Shown in pieces: positions 59,094 to 64,000 of a stretch of 64,000 nucleotides of DNA. The translations under genes were made by a program, and so were the position numbers. Origin of the DNA: Pseudomonadota bacterium. GTDB lineage: Bacteria; Pseudomonadota; Alphaproteobacteria; Rhodobacterales; Rhodobacteraceae. The notes beneath the pieces are model-generated. The model searched no databases and was not told the DNA's origin. It worked only from the letters and a program-made list of their open reading frames with translations. Numbering within the stretch: position 1 is the first letter of the stretch; every line of letters begins with the position of its first letter. Location of the stretch: the NCBI GenBank assembly GCA_038533575.1, contig JBCAYL010000002.1, positions 372,001-436,000 of the forward strand, in the 5' to 3' direction.

Positions 59094-59264
59094 TCAGCGG
59101 CCCTCTTCGCGCGCCAGCTTCTCGAAGGGATCGCGCTGCAGCTTTTCCTTGAAGGAGAGCCGCTTTGCGGGCGCGGCCTCAGAGGCGTCGCCAGCCGCGT
59201 CGCGCTGGCCACCGAGGCCGGAAAACAGGTCGGACACCGAGGAGGTGAGGGAGGAGAAGGTCAT
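59094..59264 (-). CDS. Small hypothetical protein
   Basis: A 56-aa ORF (MTFSSLTSSVSDLFSGLGGQ, then a charged tail RLSFKEKLQRDPFEKLAREE). The ribosome-binding site is weak. Its position between tRNA-Trp and secE and the plausible amphipathic C-terminus make it worth keeping; no family recognised. Confidence 0.5.
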   Translation of the reverse strand: MTFSSLTSSVSDLFSGLGGQRDAAGDASEAAPAKRLSFKEKLQRDPFEKLAREEGR

Positions 59265-59424
59265 GGCAGTCGGTCCAGGTGTGAAATGATCCGTTACCGA
59301 AAAATTCACCCTCCATTGCGGCACGAAAGAGACCGGATCAGGACTTTGCAGTGGGATTCTCACGGCCGCGCCGGGCGCAATTCTGGCGGCGTGATGGCTT
59401 TGCTGAAAATTGCAGCGGAAGGCC

Positions 59425-59500
59425 TGGCAGGGGCAGCAGGGTTCGAACCCGCGACCTACGGTTTTGGAGACCGTCGCTCTACCAACTGAGCTATACCCCT
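59425..59500 (-). tRNA. tRNA-Trp (anticodon CCA)
   Basis: On the minus strand it begins AGGGGTATAGCTCAGTTGGT and ends with an encoded CCA. The acceptor stem AGGGGTA/TGCCCCT has one G-T pair. The D-loop AGCTCAGTTGGTAGAGC, the anticodon loop CTCCAAA and the T-loop GGTTCGAACCC are all normal. It stands upstream of secE-nusG. Confidence 0.96.
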
Positions 59501-59546
59501 AAGGCCGTGGCGGGAGTTACCCCGGCAGGCCGTCCCGTGCAAGCAC

Positions 59547-59972
59547 TCAGATCAGGGCATATGCCATCATAAGGAGCCCGGCGAACCCGGCGATCCACGC
59601 GCCCGAGCGGATGAGCGGCACAGCGAAGAGATAGAGCGGAATAAAGAGCGCCCGCGCGATCACGAAGACCATCGCGCCGAAGGTGGCGAGCTCCATGTCC
59701 ACGTCGCCCGCGCTGCCCACCGGCAGCACCACGGCCTCGCCCGTGAACGCGTTGAGCGCCAGCGCGGCACAGCCGAGACCCACGAAGGCGGCGAGGTTCT
59801 CGTTGGAATTCCTGAGGATCCGACGGGCCCGGCCATACATGCCCTCGGCCGGGGGCTCGTCATCGCGGGAGCCGAGGTAGCCGCCATAGCCGATCTGCGG
59901 GATCAGGAAGAGCGAGGGCAGGAAGACGGCGAGATAGTGCACGGCAATGCCGGCGATGAGCCAAGTCGTCAT
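59547..59972 (-). CDS. MAPEG-family membrane protein
   Basis: A 141-aa four-helix membrane protein. The stretch GYLGSRDDEPPAEGMYGRARRILRNSNENLAAFVGLGCAAL, with RA.R...N..E, is MAPEG-like. Relatives include glutathione transferases and leukotriene synthases; bacterial roles are largely unknown. ATG at 59972 has GGAGACC upstream. It ends 46 nt before tRNA-Trp. Confidence 0.82.
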   Translation of the reverse strand: MTTWLIAGIAVHYLAVFLPSLFLIPQIGYGGYLGSRDDEPPAEGMYGRARRILRNSNENLAAFVGLGCAALALNAFTGEAVVLPVGSAGDVDMELATFGAMVFVIARALFIPLYLFAVPLIRSGAWIAGFAGLLMMAYALI

Positions 59973-60018
59973 GGGAGGGTCTCCGGGCGTCAGAACAAAC
60001 AGGGAGGGCGCATGGCCC

Positions 60019-61260
60019 CTAGGCTGCTGTTCTAGCTCCGTGGCCCGGTTCGGAAATGATGCCCGCGTCGAAGAGCCGTGCAATCTCGCCCCCGTCAAGG
60101 CGCGCGACATCCGCGAGCACCTCCTCGGTATGGGCGCCGAGCTCCGGGGCGGGGGCGGGCGCGCCACGGGCAGCGCCGTCAAAGCGCGCCGGGCATCCGG
60201 GGACAGGGAACGTCCCCAGGCCGGGTTGCGTCATCGTGGTGAAGACGGGGTTCTCCGGACCGAGATCGGGATCGCGCTCGAGCGCCTCCCGCAGGCTCTG
60301 GAAGCGTGACCAGGTGAGGCCCTTGGCATCGAAGAACTCGGCGAAATCATCGATCCGGCGGGCCGCGAACCACGGCGCGAGGATCGCGGTGATCTGGTGG
60401 CGGAGCTCCCAGCGTGCCCCCTCGTCGCGGAGGTCGCGCCCGCTCTGCGTGGCGAGCTCGGCCATGGCAGCCGCGCTTTCGGTGGCGTCCACGAGGAGCT
60501 TCCACTGGCGGCCGGTGAGGCCGATCACCATGACGCGCCCGCCGCAGGCGCAGACGAAATCCTGCCCGTAGGCCCCGTAGAGCGCATTGCCGGCCTTTTG
60601 CCGGTCGCGCCGGTTCACGGCGGCGTCGCCGATGAGGCCGAGATGCCCGAGCGCCGCGGCGGCCACGTCCTTGAGGGCGATCTCCACGGCCTGCCCCGCG
60701 CCGGTGCGCAGCCTGTGTCGCTCGGCGGCGAGGAGCGCCGTCGTCACCATCTGCCCCGCGAGGAGATCCCAGGCGGGGACGGCGTGGGCCACGGGCGCCT
60801 CGGAGCCCTCGGGCCCCGTCATCTCCGGCACGCCGAGGGCCGGGTTGACGGTGTAGTCCACCGCGGGCCGCCCGGCGCGGTCGCCCTTCAGCGTCACGCT
60901 GATCATGTCGGGACGCGCGGCGCTCAGCGTCGCGTGGTCGAGCCAGCCCTTGGCCGGCAGGTTGGTCAGGAGGAGCCCGGCATCGGGCCCCGGCGCCGTG
61001 GCGATGCGGAACGCGAGCTCGCGCCCCTCCGGCGTGGCGATGTCCACGGCCACGCTTTTCTTGCCCTTGTTTAGGCCGGCCCAGAAGAGGCTTCGCCCCG
61101 ACGGGGCGAGCGGCCAGCGCCCGGCATCAAGCCCACCCGTGGGTCTGTCGATCCGGATCACCTCCGCCCCCATCTGCGCCAGCGACAGGCCTGCATAGGG
61201 CACCGCCACGAAGGCCGAGCTCTCCACGACGCGCATCCCGGTGAGGAGCGGGGTCGTCAC
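60019..61260 (-). CDS. mct: Family III CoA-transferase, probably mesaconyl-CoA C1-C4 type
   Basis: A 413-aa family III (CaiB/BaiF) CoA-transferase. It has GMRVVESSAFVAVPYAGLSLAQMGAEVIRID, GKKSVAVDIATPEGRELAF and AVEIALKDVAAAALGHLGL. Coupled (GTGA overlap) to a mesaconyl-C4-CoA hydratase-like gene, which points to Mct, the intramolecular transferase converting mesaconyl-C1-CoA to mesaconyl-C4-CoA, as in Chloroflexus. Other dicarboxylate CoA-transferases are possible. Confidence 0.78.
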   Translation of the reverse strand: MTTPLLTGMRVVESSAFVAVPYAGLSLAQMGAEVIRIDRPTGGLDAGRWPLAPSGRSLFWAGLNKGKKSVAVDIATPEGRELAFRIATAPGPDAGLLLTNLPAKGWLDHATLSAARPDMISVTLKGDRAGRPAVDYTVNPALGVPEMTGPEGSEAPVAHAVPAWDLLAGQMVTTALLAAERHRLRTGAGQAVEIALKDVAAAALGHLGLIGDAAVNRRDRQKAGNALYGAYGQDFVCACGGRVMVIGLTGRQWKLLVDATESAAAMAELATQSGRDLRDEGARWELRHQITAILAPWFAARRIDDFAEFFDAKGLTWSRFQSLREALERDPDLGPENPVFTTMTQPGLGTFPVPGCPARFDGAARGAPAPAPELGAHTEEVLADVARLDGGEIARLFDAGIISEPGHGARTAA

Positions 61261-62096
61261 AGGGTGCTCTCCCAGATGGCGGTGGCGGTCATGCCCTGGT
61301 GGCCGTCCTGCCCGGAGACGAGACGCAGGCCGCCATCGCCGTCTTCGCACGCTGCGAGATCGAGGGGCGCGCCGAGAAACATCGGATGCACGCCGCGGAA
61401 TTCGAAGAGGCTGGGCGCGCGGCCGCGCTTGTCGCACGCCAGCTCCATGAGCTTGATCGCTTGCAGCGGCCCATGGATCACGAGCGCCGGGTAATGCTCC
61501 ACGTCGCGGGTGTAATCGGCGTCGTAATGGATCCTGTGGCCGTTGAACGTCACCGCCGAGAAGCGGAAGAGCGTGGCCGCCGTCACCGGCGCGGTGCGCG
61601 CGGCATCAGGGGCTGCGGGCATCGGGCGCTTGGCGGGCGGTGTGAATGTCTCGGGTATATCGAGGTAGACGAGGGTCTGGCGCTCCCGCGCGGTGAGGCC
61701 CTGGGGCCCGCGGATCTCATGCTCCACGGTCACGAAAGCCATGGGCCGCTTCGGGTTGCCCTTTTCCTCGACGCTCAGGATCGTCGAGCGGCAGGTGAGC
61801 GGATCTCCCACCCGTGGCGGGGCGCGGAATTCAAAGCTGCCCGCCGCCCACATCCGGCGGCGGAGTGGCAGCGGCGGCAGGAAGTCGCCACGGCGCGGAT
61901 GCCCGTCCTCGGCGAGCTCGGCCTCGGGCACGACCTCCGGGAAAGCGAACCAGTGCCAGAGTGGCGGGAGCGCGTCGCCCGCCCGAGGCGCGGCAACCCC
62001 GAGCGTGGCCGCGATACGCGCCGCCTCGGCCTCGGAGATCGTCCCCACGGTGTCCCGTGTCCGGCCGACCCAGGCATGGGTGTTGAGCATGTCCAT
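61257..62096 (-). CDS. meh: Mesaconyl-C4-CoA hydratase-like protein (FAS1-like dehydratase)
   Basis: A 279-aa double-hotdog hydratase of the MaoC/FAS1-dehydratase kind. N-terminal half: PLWHWFAFPEV and RRMWAAGSFEFRAPPRVGD. C-terminal half: the hydratase signature RFSAVTFNGHRIHYDADYTR (His and Asp) and LVIHGPLQA. Matches the Chloroflexus Meh type that makes citramalyl-CoA. First gene of a two-gene operon with the CoA-transferase. Substrate inferred from the pairing. Confidence 0.8.
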   Translation of the reverse strand: MDMLNTHAWVGRTRDTVGTISEAEAARIAATLGVAAPRAGDALPPLWHWFAFPEVVPEAELAEDGHPRRGDFLPPLPLRRRMWAAGSFEFRAPPRVGDPLTCRSTILSVEEKGNPKRPMAFVTVEHEIRGPQGLTARERQTLVYLDIPETFTPPAKRPMPAAPDAARTAPVTAATLFRFSAVTFNGHRIHYDADYTRDVEHYPALVIHGPLQAIKLMELACDKRGRAPSLFEFRGVHPMFLGAPLDLAACEDGDGGLRLVSGQDGHQGMTATAIWESTL

Positions 62097-62184
62097 GATG
62101 CGCCCTCCCGCAGCGTTGCTTTTGCATCAAGCTGCACGGATCAAAATAAAAAGCAAATGATTTGAATGGGTTAGCGGGATGCAA

Positions 62185-62273
62185 TTGTATACCGAAGCGG
62201 CGGGTGCAGGCGCGGCATGCGGATATTGCAGGGAAAATCGGCCCCACCTTCGCAGCTGCAGAAATTGGTATAC
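62185..62273. promoter_or_regulatory. Two GTATAC palindromes upstream of the meh-mct operon
   Basis: AATTGTATACC (62183-62193) and AATTGGTATACTT (62263-62275) share the core GTATAC and flanking AATTG, 81 nt apart. They lie 90-180 nt upstream of the hydratase start in an AT-rich stretch. Such NGTNNNACN cores are typical of GntR (FadR-subfamily) operators. Predicted only. Confidence 0.5.
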
Positions 62274-62323
62274 TTCGGTCCACGTTTCCGCGCGGCGCGG
62301 ATCCCGGCCGCTGCGCGGTAGAA

Positions 62324-62986
62324 TCAGGCTTTGGGCAGGGCCGCCGCCGCGGCCTCCAGCGCGTCGAGATCCGCCCCGCAGATCGCGGCCTCGTGGGCGA
62401 GGATATGGTCGATCGGCCAGTCCCACCAGGCGAGCGCGTTGAGCCTCGCGATCACGGCCTCCGGGAAGCGGCGGCGCACCACGCGCCCGGGATTGCCCGC
62501 CACGATGCTGTAATCCGGGGCCACGCCGCCCACCACCGCGCCGGCCCCCACGATGACCCCGTTGCCCAGCACCGCGCCCGGCAGGAGCATCGCCCCCCGG
62601 CCCAACCAGCAATCATGGCCCACCCGCGTGGGCCGTGGCGGCCTGGGCGGCATCGAGGCACGCTCCGGCGACATGCCGTCGAAGATCGCAAAGGGGAAGG
62701 CGCTGAACCCGTCATAGCGGTGATTGGCGCTGTCGGTGACGAAGCTCACGCCCATCGCGAGGCTGCAGAACTTGCCGATCTCGATGCGCTGCGCGCCGTA
62801 GAGATAGGGAAAGAGCCTGCGCCGCATGAGATCGGGCGCGGGCATCTCGTCATCGGAATAGTAGGTATAATCCCCGATGGAGAGCCCCGGCTCGTCGAGC
62901 ACGGCGTTCAGGAAGACGGTCCCCTGGAAGCGCGTCCCGTCGGGGAAGACGACCGGATGCGTCGTGTCGGGCGATGGAAAGGGCAT
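62324..62986 (-). CDS. Hexapeptide-repeat (XAT-type) acetyltransferase
   Basis: A 220-aa left-handed beta-helix acyltransferase. The catalytic His region is SANHRYDG, and the hexapeptide repeats follow (VGHDCWLGRGAMLLPGAVLG, GVIVGAGAVVGGV, YSIVAGNPGRVVRRRF). The layout resembles CatB/Vat xenobiotic acetyltransferases. Substrate unknown; similarity to antibiotic-acetylating enzymes does not by itself show resistance. Confidence 0.84.
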   Translation of the reverse strand: MPFPSPDTTHPVVFPDGTRFQGTVFLNAVLDEPGLSIGDYTYYSDDEMPAPDLMRRRLFPYLYGAQRIEIGKFCSLAMGVSFVTDSANHRYDGFSAFPFAIFDGMSPERASMPPRPPRPTRVGHDCWLGRGAMLLPGAVLGNGVIVGAGAVVGGVAPDYSIVAGNPGRVVRRRFPEAVIARLNALAWWDWPIDHILAHEAAICGADLDALEAAAAALPKA

Positions 62987-62998
62987 GGTCGCGAGCAG

Positions 62999-63244
62999 CT
63001 AGCGTGTTTCTCGGTCATGGGCGTGCAGGATCGCGTTCTGCACTGCAGGCTCCATCTCGTCCAAGGCGAGGATGACCTTGCCGTCATGGGCCGCGGCGAT
63101 CTGCGCGGCGGTCACATCGATCTCGCCATACCCTTCGATATAGACAACAAGGCGTGCGGGATGGACCTTGCGCACCGCGCCCACGCCCACCGTCCCCTCG
63201 CGGGCAAAGACCTGCCAATCCTCGGCGATTTCCTTCAGCGACAT
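62999..63244 (-). CDS. Small hypothetical protein
   Basis: An 81-aa soluble protein (MSLKEIAEDWQVFAREGTVG; core VGAVRKVHPARLVVYIEGYG and DVTAAQIAAAHDGKVILA, probably a beta-barrel-like fold). Strong GAGGAGGG upstream. Not recognised. It lies between the acetyltransferase and the ATP-grasp-like gene on the same strand and may be cotranscribed with the acetyltransferase 12 nt downstream. Confidence 0.7.
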   Translation of the reverse strand: MSLKEIAEDWQVFAREGTVGVGAVRKVHPARLVVYIEGYGEIDVTAAQIAAAHDGKVILALDEMEPAVQNAILHAHDRETR

Positions 63245-63340
63245 GGGGCGACCCTCCTCTATGGTGGGTCCACCGTGCCGGATGGCGGGCATTCGGACAA
63301 GGAAAACGCCTGAAGGCCCGGCGCAGGAAACCCTGCCGCC

Positions 63341-64000
63341 TCAGAGCGCGAGCTTTTTCATCATCGCCTTCCAGACCACGTCTTCGATCCCGGTAACGAT
63401 GGCTTCGAATTCGTCGCGGCGATGCGTCGGCATGTTGTTCCGCGAGATGATCGACATGGAGGCGTTGGCCTCGAAGAGCACAAATTCGTCGTCGGATTTC
63501 CAGCCGATGTCGATGCCGAAATAGTCGAGGCCCACCCGCTCGCGCACCGCCGCGCCGAGTTCATGGAGCCGTGTCCAGCTGTCGAAGCGGCCCAGAACAT
63601 CGAGCTCTCGCTCGGCCTCCTCGGGGCCCCGGTCCACGGAGTGGATCAGCCACCCTTCGCCGTAGAGGATATGCCGCATCATGATCCTGTCCGGGGTGAT
63701 CACGAGCCGGATCTTGGCCCATTCGCCGGCGGCGTTCTGGAAATCCGTCCACTGCGTCATGTAAATTTCGCGTCCGCCCCAGGCCATCCCGAAGATGGAG
63801 CGCCAGTCCTTCTCGGACGAGATGAGCAGCAGTTCCCGCCCCGTATGGGTGCCCGCGGGCCGGATCATGACCGGGTAATCGAAGTTGCCCTTCTTGAAGG
63901 CGTTCGTGAAGTCCTGGGGGCTCTTCGGGGAGAACCGAATGCACTTGGGCGCGGTCAGGTGCGGCACGTCGGCGAGCTTGCGCCAGATGACATCGCGGCT
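63341..64000 (-). CDS. ATP-grasp-like protein (5' part beyond window)
   Basis: 219 residues are visible and the frame stays open to the right edge, so the N-terminus is missing. Blocks such as DYPVMIRPAGTHTGRELLLI (central-domain Lys/Arg-like) and the acidic FGIDIGWKSDDEFVLFEANASM (metal-binding Glu/Asn) suggest an ATP-grasp ligase of the RimK type. It ends with an amphipathic helix (VVWKAMMKKLAL). Substrate unknown. Confidence 0.68.
   Translation of the reverse strand, partial: SRDVIWRKLADVPHLTAPKCIRFSPKSPQDFTNAFKKGNFDYPVMIRPAGTHTGRELLLISSEKDWRSIFGMAWGGREIYMTQWTDFQNAAGEWAKIRLVITPDRIMMRHILYGEGWLIHSVDRGPEEAERELDVLGRFDSWTRLHELGAAVRERVGLDYFGIDIGWKSDDEFVLFEANASMSIISRNNMPTHRRDEFEAIVTGIEDVVWKAMMKKLAL

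Noticed and set aside
62324-62986. Hexapeptide acetyltransferase as an antibiotic resistance gene
   Set aside because: The XAT fold is shared by many sugar and metabolite acetyltransferases, and no mobile element or resistance context is present.

Overview
This window looks like a chromosomal segment of an alphaproteobacterium of the Rhodobacteraceae (Roseobacter/Rhodobacter lineage) able to carry out bacteriochlorophyll-based phototrophy. Base composition is high in G+C. The order bchN-bchB-bchH-bchL-bchM-lhaA-puhA-puhB-puhC-(98-aa protein)-acsF-puhE-hemA is the well-known photosynthesis superoperon of this family. AcsF (oxygen-dependent ring cyclase) next to a dark-operative protochlorophyllide reductase fits an organism that makes pigment in oxic water. 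Genus and species cannot be fixed from the sequence alone.

Layout: 1-14.7 kb, photosynthesis superoperon, all plus strand, mostly with overlapping start/stop codons; the window opens inside bchN. 14.8-15.3 kb, a pseudoazurin-like copper protein and its terminator. 16.2-21.3 kb, a translationally coupled corrin-ring cluster (cobH, cobL, cobI, cbiG-cobJ fusion, cobM). 21.4-25.8 kb, a PatB/MalY-type PLP enzyme, three tandem peptide deformylase genes (the third lacks its catalytic residues), fmt and a DUF4334 protein. 25.8-28.3 kb, a minus-strand run of nudix, rnhA, methyltransferase, DUF3429 and LysE genes. 28.4-29.8 kb, a CsoR-type repressor divergent from a MauE/DoxX-like membrane protein across a clear operator, then an NYN-domain protein. 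29.9-41.1 kb, conserved growth genes (folK, rpoZ, rsh, DUF2062, pdxJ, acpS, lepB, rnc, era, recO). 41.1-46.4 kb, an SDR, a frameshifted META-domain gene, a methylsuccinyl-CoA dehydrogenase and membrane proteins.

46.5-47.8 kb is the least ordinary stretch: two coupled minus-strand genes of visibly lower G+C whose products share a short Asn/Gly/Val-rich motif at facing ends. 48-55.4 kb carries pckA divergent from chvI-chvG-hprK-rapZ-EIIA(Man)-HPr, the alphaproteobacterial regulatory PTS module, then an acyltransferase. 55.5-59.5 kb is the tRNA-Trp-secE-nusG-rplK-rplA block on the minus strand, with a DM13 gene and a YdeI-like gene on the plus strand inside it. 60-62.1 kb is a CoA-transferase/mesaconyl-CoA hydratase pair. 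The window ends in an ATP-grasp-like gene cut by the edge.

Functional links: hemA, bchH, bchM, acsF and bchNBL supply bacteriochlorophyll; LhaA and PuhA/B/C/E build the reaction centre and LH1. Cobalamin synthesis shares the tetrapyrrole trunk. The mcd gene and the CoA-transferase/hydratase pair both concern C5 acyl-CoA chemistry (ethylmalonyl-CoA pathway and mesaconyl-CoA). Several hairpin-forming repeats are scattered between, and once inside, photosynthesis genes; no transposase, prophage, CRISPR array or rRNA was seen.
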